Positions 19,915 through 30,074 are shown, counted from the stretch's first letter. The stretch is 60,862 nt of DNA from Alkalibacterium pelagium (GCF_900109325.1 NZ_FNZU01000016.1:1-60862); one strand, 5' to 3'. Notes: generated from the sequence alone by a model not told the origin. Made by a program: numbers and translations.

Positions 19915-21501
19915 TTATTTTGTCAGAGCTGTCCACGATTCATGCATCCGGTCAAGCATTGCAATGAGTCTTTCCCCTACTTCCTTGTAGGCAGCCGTAT
20001 CCAGATTGGCCAGGGATACACGTACCGTCCACTTGCTTGAACCAAACGCTTCTGATTTAAGCAGCATCAGGCGCTCTTCTTCAGCCAGTTTCGTGACGAT
20101 ATCCGTCATTGTCCAGCTTGACTGGATAAACGCCTTGAAGTCTGATCCATAGCGCTTGTTCAGCAGCCACTCAAAATCGATTTCACAGTAGTAAGCAGTA
20201 TTGTACTCTTCGACTGGCATCATCAGACCTAATGAGTTATAAAGCAGCTGCCCTCTCTTCTGACAGATCTGAATGACCTCCTGTTTATACTGGTCTTCAG
20301 TATCAAGCAGTGCATAGAGACTGAACAGGGTCATCATGACCTGCTGTGGCGCAGATAGACCAGCTGCATGGTTCAGCGCTACTGACCGACTGTCAGCTAC
20401 CATCCTGTCAATGAAAGAAATCGCTCGCGGATCTGATGTCAATGTGCCATACCGCTCATCAAGTGCTTCTTTCTTCTCTTCAGGAAGTTCGTCTAACCGT
20501 CTGTCAAACACATTGTCTTTAGCCAGGGCAATCGTTCCGATTCTCCACCCCGTCGCGCCGAAGTATTTAGAATACGAGTAGATACAAGCTGTATTGTAAG
20601 GAATAGCTGTGAATAATGATGTGAATGATTCAAGAAATGTGCCGTACACATCGTCAGATAAAATCATCAGATCAGGATTATCCGTTTCAACAATGTCTTT
20701 CAGCTGTGCAATTGAATCCCCGTATATGGCATTCGCCGTCGGATTACTTGGGTTCACCACAAAGACTGCTTTGATGTCCGTATTTCTTAATTTATCCAGT
20801 TCCTGTTCGCTGAACTGATGACTGGTCTGTCCATCGATCGTCATGATTTCAGATCTGATATATTCTACATCAAATTCATATTCCGGTAGTTCAGGAATTT
20901 CCATATAAGGTGCAAAAGTTGGAATCATCAGAGCTATCTTATCTTTAGGTTCCAGCAGGTGGTTGTTCACTAAAGATTTAAATGTATAAACGATTCCAGC
21001 CGTCCCTCCTTCGACCGCAAAAATATCAAAGGGCTCCGTCTCACCTGAGAACAATTCATGGTGAAGGTACTGCTTGATTGGCTGTTCGCATGCAGTGAGT
21101 ACGCGCTCAGGATAGGGATAGTTATCCCCAATTGTATAGTCGAGCATTTTTGTGAGCCACTGTTCTCTCGGCATACCCAGCAGATGCGTGCCATTTTCCC
21201 AGATGTTTTTGAGCATATCAGCTCCATCGGACTCTTTATCATTCAGGAAGGATTCGAATCGCTCCGTTCGTCCACCTTTTTCTTTGATCATAGTGCCCAG
21301 GCTTTCTTTTTCACTTATGACCGTTTCTTTTACTGCAAATTCGCCTAAAAGAAAATACGCTTCTCTGGGAATAGGGGCTGTCCAGTTCGGATTCCCTCGT
21401 CCGGCATTCAACCATTCTTTCGTCACATTTTGTGACTCCATACGATTTTCCAGATACAGCGACAACTCAAACGGACTTAAACTTTCTAAATCTTGCTTCA
21501 A
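19915..21501 (-). CDS. aspD: Aspartate 4-decarboxylase / aspartate aminotransferase (AspD type)
   Basis: PLP enzyme of the class I/II aminotransferase fold that decarboxylates L-aspartate to L-alanine and CO2 and can also transaminate. 528 residues, the usual length for this bifunctional family and longer than ordinary aspartate aminotransferases. Visible features: the N-terminal GRGNPNWTAPIPREAYF segment, NPSNPTANAI, the DDVYG segment, and the PLP lysine in SYSKYFGATGWRIGT. TTG start, with AGGAG about seven bases upstream. In some lactic acid bacteria aspD forms an operon with the aspartate:alanine antiporter aspT, giving a proton-motive cycle. No aspT is adjacent here. Confidence 0.88.
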   Translation of the reverse strand: MKQDLESLSPFELSLYLENRMESQNVTKEWLNAGRGNPNWTAPIPREAYFLLGEFAVKETVISEKESLGTMIKEKGGRTERFESFLNDKESDGADMLKNIWENGTHLLGMPREQWLTKMLDYTIGDNYPYPERVLTACEQPIKQYLHHELFSGETEPFDIFAVEGGTAGIVYTFKSLVNNHLLEPKDKIALMIPTFAPYMEIPELPEYEFDVEYIRSEIMTIDGQTSHQFSEQELDKLRNTDIKAVFVVNPSNPTANAIYGDSIAQLKDIVETDNPDLMILSDDVYGTFLESFTSLFTAIPYNTACIYSYSKYFGATGWRIGTIALAKDNVFDRRLDELPEEKKEALDERYGTLTSDPRAISFIDRMVADSRSVALNHAAGLSAPQQVMMTLFSLYALLDTEDQYKQEVIQICQKRGQLLYNSLGLMMPVEEYNTAYYCEIDFEWLLNKRYGSDFKAFIQSSWTMTDIVTKLAEEERLMLLKSEAFGSSKWTVRVSLANLDTAAYKEVGERLIAMLDRMHESWTALTK

Positions 21502-21687
21502 AATTCCACTCCTATAATTTTTTATTTCATTTACTTATCTGACCTCTTAACCGTTAATGAGTATAACAAAGAAACCGGCAGCCCTGTAGTTATATGGAAT
21601 CTATTTAATGGAGTCTCATAGGATTTTAATATTAGTCTTATATTCTTGACTTGATCCGGGAGTTTTATTTTCCCGAAATTTCCCCAG

Positions 21688-21724
21688 ACAAAAGGAGGGC
21701 TCCCTTAAAGAAAGCCCTCCTTCA
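21688..21724 (-). terminator. Terminator after the S9 peptidase gene
   Basis: 10-bp stem AAGGAGGGCT/AGCCCTCCTT (21692-21701 with 21713-21722), followed on the minus strand by a short T run, directly after the stop at 21732. Confidence 0.8.
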
Positions 21725-21731
21725 TTATTAT

Positions 21732-23687
21732 TTACTTCATCCAGTTACTGATTTCATTCAGTCGCTCGATTCTCAGGTTTGGCAGTCCTGCCCTAGATAG
21801 TCCATGACTCGATTTAGGGAAGAGAACGAGTTTCGTCTTGACTCCCTGTTTTTTCATAGCTGTATACATCTGCTCACCTTGTTCCTGCGGGCATCTCAAG
21901 TCTTCCTGTCCGTGGATGACCAACAGAGGTGTCTTGATGTTCTGTGTATAAGCTAACGGAGACATTTTCCACAGGTCTTCCATTTGAGAGACGTCTCTTT
22001 TCAGCTGGAATTCTACGAAGAATGCACCTACATCACTGGTGCCGTAAAAGCTGACCCAGTTTGATATGCATCGCTGCGTGACTGCAGCCTTGAAACGGTC
22101 AGTGTGTCCGACGATCCAGTTGGTCATGAAGCCACCGTAACTTCCTCCAGCAACATATACGTTTGACTGATCAATTTCAGGGTGCTGCTCCAGAACGTAA
22201 TCTGTACCTAGCATCAGATCTTCGTAGTCCTTGTTTCCATAGTCTCCAAGAATGGACGCAACAAAGTCCTGACCGTATCCGTTTCCTCCACGCGGATTCA
22301 GAAGAATGACACCGTATCCTTCAGCTGACAGCTTCTGCATCTCGTGGAAGAAGGTTTCTCCATAACATACTTGAGGCCCACCGTGGATATAGAGAACCGC
22401 TGGATGGTTGTCGCTCTTGTCCACAGGTGGAACGTACCATCCCTGGATATCCCAGTCGTCTGCTCCTTTGTACCAGAATCTTTCCACAGGCGTGATCTGA
22501 TGCGAGCCTTCAAACGCTGCGTTCGGATTATACAAATCAGTTATTTCACCAGTTTCGGCATTGAGCAGCCCAAGAACACTTGGTGTCGTCAAGTCAGAGT
22601 AGGTGACTGCAAAGGTAGTATTATCCACAACATCCCCATCTGTAATATGAAACGGCTTGTCCACCAGACATTTGCTGCCGGCGGTTTTGTCTCCCTTATA
22701 CAGTTTCAGCTTGCCATGTTCGGTCACTGGATAGACAAAAGAGTCATCATCCAGCCACTTGATCGGAAATCCCTTGGTTTTCTGCTGGAAGTCTCCAATG
22801 ATCAGATCACCAACATATTTATCCTCGACTGACAGGACTTCGAAAGTATGGTCTGCTCTGTTCCAGCCATAAATTTTATCTAAAGTAACAAAGGCATAAG
22901 AAAAATCATTTCCAGTAAAGAGGAAATAGTCTTCCGACTCGTTTACCGCTTCAAATGAAAAGCTGCCTTCCGGTATATCTTCAGTGACGAGGCGGGCTGT
23001 CTCCGAGGCAATGTCGTATTCGTAGACGCTTGCTCCGTAGACCCATTCGTCATCCGGATTCAGCTTATCCACATAAAGCAGAAAGGATTCGTCTTTAGAA
23101 ACATATTGAAGGCGGAACGGCCGGTCTTTCTCAAGAATGAGCGAAGATTCCTTTTTGGCTACACCGATTTTTTTAACTTGATACAGTCGATCTTTTTCAG
23201 TAATCCCCTGGCCATCCATCTTATATTGCAGTTTAGTTATCGTCACTGACTTGACTTTGTCGTCAGACTTGCTGTCACTGTCTGTTCTCTCTTTATTCTG
23301 ATCAGGATCTACAGTCGTCTGATAATAGAGTGACCCGCTGTTGCTTGTCCATTCAAATGAACTGACGCCTTGTTCCTCATCAGTCAACGCAAAAGCAGCC
23401 CCTCCTCTCACTGGCATCAGGTAAATCTGAGGCTTCTCCCCTTTTTTACCGGCCATAAAACCAATCCATTTTTCATTAGGAGAGACCTTGATTTGAGAAG
23501 GATTCAATTCTTCATCGATCCACATGATCCGTTCCTTCGATTTCTGATCGATGCTCCACCAGGAAGTCAGGTAGGCATTTTTTTCTTTGTCCGTTCGAGT
23601 TTCCAGATAAAAAATACGGTCATCCAGAACAATCGGCTGTGATACATTTTTCAGGTCAAACAGGCTTTCACTTGTTATATGCTTCAT
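21732..23687 (-). CDS. S9 family serine peptidase (acylaminoacyl-peptidase / prolyl oligopeptidase type)
   Basis: 651 residues without a signal peptide, so cytoplasmic. The N-terminal ~380 residues have WD/beta-propeller-like repeats (SPNEKWIGFMAG and similar). The C-terminal alpha/beta hydrolase domain contains the nucleophile motif GGSYGGFMTNW, an oxyanion segment YIHGGPQ, the Asp segment HGQEDLRCPQEQGEQ and the His segment SSHGLSRAG. It probably trims peptides or acyl-peptides. RBS AGGAG at a good distance. Divergent from ldh; monocistronic. Confidence 0.92.
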   Translation of the reverse strand: MKHITSESLFDLKNVSQPIVLDDRIFYLETRTDKEKNAYLTSWWSIDQKSKERIMWIDEELNPSQIKVSPNEKWIGFMAGKKGEKPQIYLMPVRGGAAFALTDEEQGVSSFEWTSNSGSLYYQTTVDPDQNKERTDSDSKSDDKVKSVTITKLQYKMDGQGITEKDRLYQVKKIGVAKKESSLILEKDRPFRLQYVSKDESFLLYVDKLNPDDEWVYGASVYEYDIASETARLVTEDIPEGSFSFEAVNESEDYFLFTGNDFSYAFVTLDKIYGWNRADHTFEVLSVEDKYVGDLIIGDFQQKTKGFPIKWLDDDSFVYPVTEHGKLKLYKGDKTAGSKCLVDKPFHITDGDVVDNTTFAVTYSDLTTPSVLGLLNAETGEITDLYNPNAAFEGSHQITPVERFWYKGADDWDIQGWYVPPVDKSDNHPAVLYIHGGPQVCYGETFFHEMQKLSAEGYGVILLNPRGGNGYGQDFVASILGDYGNKDYEDLMLGTDYVLEQHPEIDQSNVYVAGGSYGGFMTNWIVGHTDRFKAAVTQRCISNWVSFYGTSDVGAFFVEFQLKRDVSQMEDLWKMSPLAYTQNIKTPLLVIHGQEDLRCPQEQGEQMYTAMKKQGVKTKLVLFPKSSHGLSRAGLPNLRIERLNEISNWMK

Positions 23688-23869
23688 TCCACTAAAACTC
23701 CTCTTCTGATTATCATGTTAAATACTCGTTAAAACTCTTTCATTATTTTCTCATTTATACCTATGTGCGTCAATGTACAAAATTTCCATATTGTACAGTC
23801 AGCTTCTCATGAGTTTTGCTGATTAGCTATGTTATACTAAGGGTGTAAAAAAGGGAAAGGAATGATCAT

Positions 23870-24853
23870 ATGAACGTCAGAAAAAAACAGCAGAAAATCA
23901 TTCTCATAGGTGATGGAGCTGTCGGTTCAAGTTATGCCTACTCACTGATCAATCAGAATATCGGTCAGGAGCTTGGCATTATCGATGTCAATACAGAAAA
24001 GGCAGAAGGAGATGTCATGGACTTGAACAGTGCCCTGGCCTTCACTGCACCTAAGAAAATATATGTGGCTGATTACGAAGACTGCCATGATGCTGACCTG
24101 GTCGTCTATACTGCCGGAGCTTCTCAAAAGCCTGGCGAGACCCGTCTGGATCTGACTGAAAAGAACCTTCGCATTACTAAAGATGTCGTGGAAAAGGTGA
24201 TGGCCAGCGGATTCAATGGCATATTCCTGGTTGCTACGAATCCAGTGGATATCCTGACCTATGCTGTATACAAGTTGTCCGGTCTCCCTTCTAACCAGGT
24301 CATCGGAACTGGAACCTCGCTTGACAGCGCTCGCTTCCGTCAGGCAGTTGCCAACCTCCTGGATGTGGATGTAAGGAACGTTCACGGCTACATCATCGGC
24401 GAACACGGGGATACTGAATTCCCAGTCTGGTCACATGCTAACGTTGCCGGCCTTCAGATCAATGAATGGCTGAACAATAACCCGGATACAGATGAACAGG
24501 CACTCGTTGAGATTTTCTTCTCCGTTAGAGACGCCGCTTATGAAATCATCAAGCGAAAAGGTGCAACATTTTACGGCATCGGAGTATCGCTGGCCCGTAT
24601 CACCCGAGCCATTCTAAATAATGAACATGCTGTCCTTCCTCTGTCAGTTTACCTTGAAGGAGAGTATGGACAGAATGACATCTACATTGGCTCACCTGCC
24701 ATCATCAATCAGAGAGGGATCGATAAGATCGTCGAGATTCCTCTTAACGATTCCGAAAAGGAAAAAATGACTCATTCGGCAGATACCATCAGAAATCATC
24801 TGAAAGAAGTCCTGGATAAAAATCCGGATCTAGGTTTTACAATCTCCGACTGA
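23870..24853 (+). CDS. ldh: L-lactate dehydrogenase
   Basis: Reduces pyruvate to L-lactate with NADH, regenerating NAD+ in fermentation. 327 residues. Rossmann motif [13 protein letters not shown], substrate Arg segment [31 protein letters not shown], and the catalytic His in [16 protein letters not shown]. The Arg residues and GEHGDTE motif favour lactate rather than malate dehydrogenase. RBS AAAGGA precedes the ATG, and a TATACT -10-like element lies about 35 bp upstream. Single gene on the plus strand with a strong 3' hairpin. Confidence 0.96.
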   Translation: MNVRKKQQKIILIGDGAVGSSYAYSLINQNIGQELGIIDVNTEKAEGDVMDLNSALAFTAPKKIYVADYEDCHDADLVVYTAGASQKPGETRLDLTEKNLRITKDVVEKVMASGFNGIFLVATNPVDILTYAVYKLSGLPSNQVIGTGTSLDSARFRQAVANLLDVDVRNVHGYIIGEHGDTEFPVWSHANVAGLQINEWLNNNPDTDEQALVEIFFSVRDAAYEIIKRKGATFYGIGVSLARITRAILNNEHAVLPLSVYLEGEYGQNDIYIGSPAIINQRGIDKIVEIPLNDSEKEKMTHSADTIRNHLKEVLDKNPDLGFTISD

Positions 24854-24884
24854 TGATCTGTATCTACACGTGAACTACAGTATA

Positions 24885-24930
24885 AAACAGGGACCGGCAG
24901 CTGGTATATATCGGCTGCCGGTCCCTGTTT
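24885..24930 (+). terminator. Strong hairpin after ldh
   Basis: A 17-bp perfect stem AAACAGGGACCGGCAGC (24885-24901) pairs with its complement at 24914-24930 around a 12-nt loop. The T tract is modest (GTTTAG), so it may terminate with help or protect the ldh mRNA 3' end. Confidence 0.8.
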
Positions 24931-24936
24931 AGATAT

Positions 24937-25022
24937 AAAAAAACAGCCGTCACCGGTCCTTTTTCTCTGCTCCCTTATTACAAAAGTTTAGAGAAAAACA
25001 TTCCGGTTTCGACTGTTTTTTT
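24937..25022 (-). terminator. Large terminator hairpin after the NusG-II-domain gene
   Basis: Reading minus, AAACAGTCG..CCGG pairs imperfectly with CCGG..GGCTGTTTTTTT. Inside is a second stem TTTTTCTCT/AGAGAAAAA (24960-24968 with 24990-24998). A run of seven T residues follows. Confidence 0.65.
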
Positions 25023-25464
25023 ACATTGGTATGATAATGTCTTCTTCTTCGTGAATTTCCTGTCCATCCTGATTCTCTGCATGAATCTCGATTATAAGCT
25101 GATGAGGCAGGACAACTGCTGTTTCGCCAGGCTGACTGATCCAGCCTCGTCTCACACCGAGCTGATCCGGACTGTTGTCTTCCCTGTTACGAATGCGCGT
25201 CCCGTCCACTTCGATGATATTGTACTGACCGTCGCGAGGTTCAAGTCTGAATTCCTCTTGTGGTGTATCCTCGCTCAGTTCCACTCGGTACACTTCTTCT
25301 CCGGATATTTTGACTGTAGCAATGATCCGGGCGTCCTCATCGATGCTGCTCAGCTGATAGCCATATACGATGTGCGGAATGAAAGAAGCGACCAGAAGAA
25401 TAATGATAATGACGACATCCAGCGGTTTCATGTTTCTTAAATGGAAACGAACCTTGTCTATCAC
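25021..25464 (-). CDS. NusG domain II-containing membrane protein (PF07009 type)
   Basis: 147 residues: one N-terminal membrane segment (about residues 14-34, VVIIIILLVASFIPHIVYGY), then an extracytoplasmic beta domain. The DQLGVRRGWISQPGETAVVLPHQLIIEI segment is characteristic of the NusG_II family (formerly DUF1312). Function unknown; in Gram-positives such genes often neighbour FAD:protein FMN transferases or quinone-related genes, not visible here. GTG start with AAAGGAGG seven bases upstream. Immediately downstream of prs (52-bp gap), so possibly co-transcribed. Confidence 0.85.
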   Translation of the reverse strand: MIDKVRFHLRNMKPLDVVIIIILLVASFIPHIVYGYQLSSIDEDARIIATVKISGEEVYRVELSEDTPQEEFRLEPRDGQYNIIEVDGTRIRNREDNSPDQLGVRRGWISQPGETAVVLPHQLIIEIHAENQDGQEIHEEEDIIIPM

Positions 25465-25516
25465 CTGATCGCCTCCTTTCCTTTAGTAAAGGCATCGGCC
25501 TTTAATCATTACTTTC

Positions 25517-26491
25517 TTATCCTTTGAACTGCTTCTCAAACAGTGGGGACACTGAACGGTTTTCATGGATCCGCTTGATGGCATGACCCATCAGTTCACC
25601 TACACTGACTTGAACGACTTTATCTATTTTTTTATCTTCTGGAAGCATGATGGAATCTGTCACCACCATATTCTTTATCGGTGATTCAGCCAGACGTTCC
25701 ATAGCCGGTCCGGAGAAGACTGGGTGAGTTCCACAGGCATAGACCTCTTTGGCTCCTTTTTCTATCAGAGCATCTGCCGCAAGGGTAATCGTTCCAGCAG
25801 TATCGATCAGGTCATCGATCAGTACTGCTGTTTTCCCTTCAACATTACCGACAATATTCATGACTTCTGCTACATTTGCCTTCGGGCGACGCTTGTCAAT
25901 GATCGCAATAGGAGACTTCAGGAACTCAGCCAGTTTTCTGGCACGAGTCACTCCTCCATGATCAGGTGAGACCACGACTGTATTTTCCCCACCAAGATTT
26001 CTATCGATGAACCAGTTTGCCAGGAGCGATGCGCCAAGCAGATGATCAACTGGGATATCGAAGAATCCTTGAATCTGTGAAGCATGCAAATCGAGAGTCA
26101 GCATACGGTCAGCCCCAGCCTGAGTGATCATATTCGCGACCAGTTTAGCCGTGATCGGTTCTCTTGAACGAGCTTTACGGTCCTGTCTTGCATAACCATA
26201 ATAAGGCATGACGATATTGATTGTCTTGGCACTTGCACGTTTCAATGCATCGATCATGATGAGCACTTCCATTAAGTGATCATTCGTTGGTGCAGACGTT
26301 GACTGCACAACATAGACATGGTCCCCACGGATACTTTCTTCAATGTTGATACGAATTTCCCCATCACTGAACTTGTTGACGGATACTTTCCCTAATTCTA
26401 CTCCTACATCCTTCGCAATCTTTTCTGCTAATGGCTTGTTGGAACTCAATGCAAAAATCTTCAGTTTTGGATCAGAATAATGTTCGGACAT
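25517..26491 (-). CDS. prs: Ribose-phosphate pyrophosphokinase (PRPP synthetase)
   Basis: Makes PRPP from ribose-5-phosphate and ATP for purine, pyrimidine, NAD, His and Trp synthesis, and for Hpt encoded at 7.1 kb. About 324 residues. Motifs: [40 protein letters not shown] (ATP binding), [11 protein letters not shown], and the PRPP loop [13 protein letters not shown]. Start at 26491, where GGAGG is five bases upstream; an ATG four codons earlier contains that site. Follows glmU by about 110 bp, the conserved glmU-prs pair. Confidence 0.97.
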   Translation of the reverse strand: MSEHYSDPKLKIFALSSNKPLAEKIAKDVGVELGKVSVNKFSDGEIRINIEESIRGDHVYVVQSTSAPTNDHLMEVLIMIDALKRASAKTINIVMPYYGYARQDRKARSREPITAKLVANMITQAGADRMLTLDLHASQIQGFFDIPVDHLLGASLLANWFIDRNLGGENTVVVSPDHGGVTRARKLAEFLKSPIAIIDKRRPKANVAEVMNIVGNVEGKTAVLIDDLIDTAGTITLAADALIEKGAKEVYACGTHPVFSGPAMERLAESPIKNMVVTDSIMLPEDKKIDKVVQVSVGELMGHAIKRIHENRSVSPLFEKQFKG

Positions 26492-26600
26492 GTCGGCCTC
26501 CATAAATTTTATCTCATTGGTTTATCTAGTATAAGTGTATGCCTAAGCAGTGAATAAATCAACTGTACGAGGGCATGAAAGCCCTCTTTCGAAGAGATTT

Positions 26601-27974
26601 CTAATTTTTGTTAGGCATTTTCTTAAAATAGCCTTCCTTATTAACTTGACGGGCTCGAGCAATGGCCAAGGCATCTTCAGGAACATCATCAGTAATTGTT
26701 GAACCGGCTGCCACATAGGTATTTGCATCAATTTTAACAGGTGCGATCAGGTTCGTATTGCAGCCAATAAAGGAATTATCGCCTACTTCGATATGGTGTT
26801 TCTTTTCCCCATCGTAATTGACGAATACTGTTCCACATCCGAGATTGATATTTTCTCCAAGCGTGGCGTCACCAACATAGGTCAGATGACCGACTTTCGT
26901 GTTTCTTCCAAGTGTCGCCTTTTTAATTTCAACAAAGTTCCCAATATGTGCATGTTCTTTGACGACGGAATCTGGTCTCAAGTGACTGTTCGGCCCAATA
27001 TTACTCTGATTCTCCATTACTGAAGATTCAATCATTGAGCTCTTCACATGAACGCCGTTTCCAATCTGACTGTCTTCAATAATCGAATGGGCTCCGATGA
27101 TACAGTCTTCGCCGATGGAAGTCTGTCCTTTAAGATAAACACCAGGCTCTACAAGCGTGTCCTGACCAATCACCACGTCACTTTCGATATAAGTCTGTTC
27201 CGGATCTATAAAGGTCACGCCATTACGCATGTGTTTTTCGTTAATTCTTTTCTTCATCAGCTTGCTGGCTTGAGCTAACGCTATACGGTCATTGACTCCC
27301 AGAGCATCTTCCTTGTTCTCAAGCTGGAATGCAGAAATCAGTTCATTCTGGTTTTTGAGGATTTCCATTACATCCGGCAGATAATATTCGCCTTGGGAAT
27401 TGTTGTTGTCTACTTTTTCAAGTGCAGCAAATAAAGCTTTGTTGTCGAAACAGTAGGTCCCTGTATTGATCTCCTGGACAGCTTGCTCCGCTTCTGATGC
27501 ATCTTTCTGTTCAACGATCTTAGTGACTGATCCATCTTCAGATCTGATCACGCGACCATAGCCGAACGGATCATCCGCGTGAGCGGTAAGGACGGTAGCC
27601 TTCGCATTTACTTCTTCATGATGAGCCATCAGCCCTTCAAGTGTCTCTTTAGTCAGAAGAGGTGTATCTCCACAGATAACCAGTGTCGTTCCTTCTTCAT
27701 TTTTCAGGATCGGGGCAGCCTGTTCCACTGCATGAGCTGTTCCCAGCTGTTCTTCCTGAAGGACATAGTCACTCTTATCACCTAAATAGTCCTGAACGGT
27801 TTCAGCACCGACACCAGTAACTGTGACGATTTTATCCATTCGAGCGCCAAGTGCCTGATCGACTACATGGCCGACCATAGGTTTCCCCATTACCGGGTGC
27901 ATCACTTTGTAAAGTTTGGATTTCATTCGCGTTCCCTGTCCAGCTGCAAGTACTACTGCAAATCGTTTAGTCAT
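26601..27974 (-). CDS. glmU: Bifunctional UDP-N-acetylglucosamine pyrophosphorylase / glucosamine-1-phosphate N-acetyltransferase
   Basis: Two last steps to UDP-GlcNAc for peptidoglycan and teichoic acids. About 457 residues. The N-terminal uridyltransferase starts [21 protein letters not shown], and the C-terminal half is a left-handed beta helix with hexapeptide repeats from about residue 250 to 445. The catalytic segment [19 protein letters not shown] is present. Start at 27974, following GAGGAG; the longer open frame lacks a ribosome binding site. Works with GlmS at 17.6 kb. Confidence 0.97.
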   Translation of the reverse strand: MTKRFAVVLAAGQGTRMKSKLYKVMHPVMGKPMVGHVVDQALGARMDKIVTVTGVGAETVQDYLGDKSDYVLQEEQLGTAHAVEQAAPILKNEEGTTLVICGDTPLLTKETLEGLMAHHEEVNAKATVLTAHADDPFGYGRVIRSEDGSVTKIVEQKDASEAEQAVQEINTGTYCFDNKALFAALEKVDNNNSQGEYYLPDVMEILKNQNELISAFQLENKEDALGVNDRIALAQASKLMKKRINEKHMRNGVTFIDPEQTYIESDVVIGQDTLVEPGVYLKGQTSIGEDCIIGAHSIIEDSQIGNGVHVKSSMIESSVMENQSNIGPNSHLRPDSVVKEHAHIGNFVEIKKATLGRNTKVGHLTYVGDATLGENINLGCGTVFVNYDGEKKHHIEVGDNSFIGCNTNLIAPVKIDANTYVAAGSTITDDVPEDALAIARARQVNKEGYFKKMPNKN

Positions 27975-28105
27975 TAGTTTCTCCTCATCAATTTTATTTA
28001 TTATTCTCGTTGATTGATCATTAAGTACGTCCAAATGGGCATACAAAACCTCTTTACATCATACTTTATGACTAACCTGTTTTCAAGTTTCATAAGGTGT
28101 ATTGT

Positions 28106-28134
28106 TTGTCGTATTTATTACAGTTTCCTATAAT
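28106..28134 (+). promoter_or_regulatory. Predicted promoter of the YflT-like stress gene
   Basis: -35 TTGTCG (28106-28111) and -10 TATAAT (28129-28134) with a 17-bp spacer, 76 bp upstream of the start codon. This is a sigma-A type; I see no clear sigma-B signature. Confidence 0.55.
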
Positions 28135-28209
28135 TAAGTTAGATTATAAATAATGAAAGCTTAAAAACAGATGGTTCTATTTCCGCCATCTTCAGGAAGG
28201 AAGAGTTGA

Positions 28210-28839
28210 ATGGATAAAGATTTTACCGTTATAGGCAGTTACCCCACTGAAAGAGAAGCTGAGCAGGTCGTCCGTCGCCTGTTGGACGAAGGTACAGATA
28301 GAGACGATATAACTATTTTCACTAATAAAGATAAAGGAGATCAGCTTCGCAATCCGGATAATGTGGATGTAGCCAATCCTGATGTCAACGGAACTGATGA
28401 AGATCATGACAACGACAAGAGTTTCTGGGAATCACTGAAAGATGCCTTTTCAGTAAGAGACGATGAGTATTACGATGATTCAAATTATGTGCAGGAAGAT
28501 GACACGCTTCACATGTATCGGGATGACCTGAAGAAAGGTCATTTAGTTGTCGCAGTCGATCATTCTGACGACAAGGATAATACAGATAATGTTGACCACC
28601 CGACTTCCTCTTCTGCTACACATGCCGGAGATCCGGATCTAGAAACCCTAGGCACGACAGCCGGCTTTCCTAATGAAGGAAGCGTTCAGGGAATGGGTGA
28701 CGGCGGTCAGCCGCCAATGGAACCTAAAACGACTGATGGAACCCCTCCAGAGCTGGAAGACACACACGGAGAAGCAGATGTGGACGATTCTACAGAAGAT
28801 CGTCTTCGTCAGACACGCAAAGAAGACCTCGACTCTTAA
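28210..28839 (+). CDS. YflT-like general stress protein (general stress protein 17M domain)
   Basis: 209 residues, very acidic. The N-terminal ~105 residues match the heat-induced stress protein YflT / GSP17M fold: IGSYPTEREAEQVVRRLLDEG, DDITIFTNKDK, SFWESLKDAF, a YYDD stretch and GHLVVAVD. The C-terminal half is low-complexity (Asp/Gly/Pro/Thr/Glu), probably disordered. No signal peptide. Role in stress is inferred from the family; the biochemical function is unknown. RBS AGGAAGG. Plus-strand single gene between glmU and the repeat array, with its own terminator. Confidence 0.8.
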   Translation: MDKDFTVIGSYPTEREAEQVVRRLLDEGTDRDDITIFTNKDKGDQLRNPDNVDVANPDVNGTDEDHDNDKSFWESLKDAFSVRDDEYYDDSNYVQEDDTLHMYRDDLKKGHLVVAVDHSDDKDNTDNVDHPTSSSATHAGDPDLETLGTTAGFPNEGSVQGMGDGGQPPMEPKTTDGTPPELEDTHGEADVDDSTEDRLRQTRKEDLDS

Positions 28840-28862
28840 ACTGAAGATTTTTGATTATGCAG

Positions 28863-28897
28863 AAAAGCCTGCCGGAGATGGCAGGCTTTTTCTTTTT
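28863..28897 (+). terminator. Terminator after the stress protein gene
   Basis: 10-bp stem AAAGCCTGCC/GGCAGGCTTT around a 6-nt loop (28864-28889), then TTCTTTTT. Confidence 0.9.
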
Positions 28898-28936
28898 GTC
28901 ATATATTCAATTACCCGCTCAGACTGAGAAAGACGC

Positions 28937-29120
28937 TGAGTGGGTAATAATACCTCATTTATTGACCACTCAACATGATACTGTCCCTCAGTGGGCGATA
29001 ATACCTCATTTATTGACCACTCAACTTGATACTGTCCCTCAGTGGGCGGTAATACCTCATTTATTGACCACTCAACTCAAGATAGTCCCTCAACGGGTAT
29101 TAGTCACTAATTTATCCAGT
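28937..29120. repeat. 51-bp tandem repeat array, about 3.6 units
   Basis: Units begin at 28939, 28990, 29041 and 29092 with exact 51-bp spacing. Units 1-3 are nearly identical (core AATACCTCATTTATTGACCA) and unit 4 is degenerate. Each unit carries TGAGTGG- or TCAGTGG-like and CCACTCA arms, so the first folds as a 7-bp stem hairpin (28937-28943 with 28966-28972). The array lies between the 3' ends of the stress gene and purR. The frame stays open through the repeat because 51 is divisible by 3, but there is no start signal. Confidence 0.9.
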
Positions 29121-29138
29121 AATGATGATCGCCGCAGC

Positions 29139-29960
29139 TTATTCGATAGAGAAGTTTCCAGGAGATACTTCGATCGTGCGGTCCTGGGTATTGACCTTAT
29201 CCACTTTGATCAGTGAGGTGTAGTCTTTTACTGAGCGCTCCCCATTGAATATGTTTTCGGCAATAACAGTTGCCCCGACTACTTCAGAATTGAATTCTTC
29301 AATCAGGCTGATCATGCCGTTGACCGTCCCCCCGCCTTTCAGGAAATCGTCTACGATCAGTACTTTTGAGCCCATGTCCAGACTTCTTCTGGACAGCTCC
29401 ATTTTTTCCACTCTATCAGAAGAAGATCCGGATACATAGTTGATACTCACGGTGGATCCTTCTGTCACCTTAGAGTCTCTTCTTACAATGACGAATGGCA
29501 CATTCAGATAAAAGGCCACAGACTGAGCAATCGGCACACCCTTAGTTGCTACAGTCATCACGCTGTCCACTTGTTTATCCATATACTGTGAAGCAATAAC
29601 TCGTCCGATGCGTCTAAGCCATTTGGGATCGCCCAGCATATCAGACAGATAGACGTATCCACCTGGAAGCAGGCGCTTGGAATAATTCAGTTCTTCACAC
29701 AAATCGCGGATGAACAACTCAACATCTTCTGCCTTCATTTTTGGAATATATTTGACGCCTCCAGCTGCTCCGGGCAATGTCTCAAGGAAGCCGATCCCTC
29801 TCTTGGCAAATGTTTCTTTTACAATGGTCAGGTCTTCACTAATACTTGATTTGGCAGACTCATACCGTTTTGAAAACAGGGTCAGCGGAATCAGAGTGTG
29901 AGGATGTTCGATCAGATAATGTGTAATATCAATTAGTCTTTCACTTCGTTTTACTTTCAT
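29139..29960 (-). CDS. purR: Pur operon repressor PurR
   Basis: Transcription regulator of purine genes that responds to PRPP. About 273 residues: N-terminal winged helix (RSERLIDITHYLIEHPHTLIPL...), C-terminal phosphoribosyltransferase-like domain with the PRPP-binding loop VLIVDDFLKGGGTVNGM. Bacillus PurR represses; lactococcal PurR activates; which applies here is not known. ATG at 29960 preceded by AGGTGA; the longer frame starts inside that site. Separated from glmU by the stress gene and repeat array, whereas in Bacillus these genes are close together. Confidence 0.95.
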   Translation of the reverse strand: MKVKRSERLIDITHYLIEHPHTLIPLTLFSKRYESAKSSISEDLTIVKETFAKRGIGFLETLPGAAGGVKYIPKMKAEDVELFIRDLCEELNYSKRLLPGGYVYLSDMLGDPKWLRRIGRVIASQYMDKQVDSVMTVATKGVPIAQSVAFYLNVPFVIVRRDSKVTEGSTVSINYVSGSSSDRVEKMELSRRSLDMGSKVLIVDDFLKGGGTVNGMISLIEEFNSEVVGATVIAENIFNGERSVKDYTSLIKVDKVNTQDRTIEVSPGNFSIE

Positions 29961-30020
29961 TTCTACTTTCACCTCATTATGTAACGTACATTATATTCTA
30001 TTACTGACCATTCTACCTCT

Positions 30021-30074
30021 TTTATTCGGAAATTCATAGGTTTTTTATTGCTTTTAATAATAAACGTTCGTCTA
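30021..30074 (-). promoter_or_regulatory. Candidate PurBox pair upstream of purR
   Basis: On the minus strand, ATTTCCGAATAAA (30021-30033) matches the PurBox consensus AWWWCCGAACWWT at 11 of 13 positions, and a second CGAACGTTTA-type element lies at about 30061-30072. They sit 60-110 bp before the purR start and would fit autoregulation. Consensus recalled from Bacillus/Lactococcus; low certainty. Confidence 0.35.

Noticed and set aside
28851-29216. A 121-codon plus-strand frame with a 17-residue repeat
   Set aside because: It is the 51-bp DNA repeat read in frame; it begins inside a terminator, has no ribosome binding site and runs into the purR 3' end. Unit differences show no bias toward silent changes.
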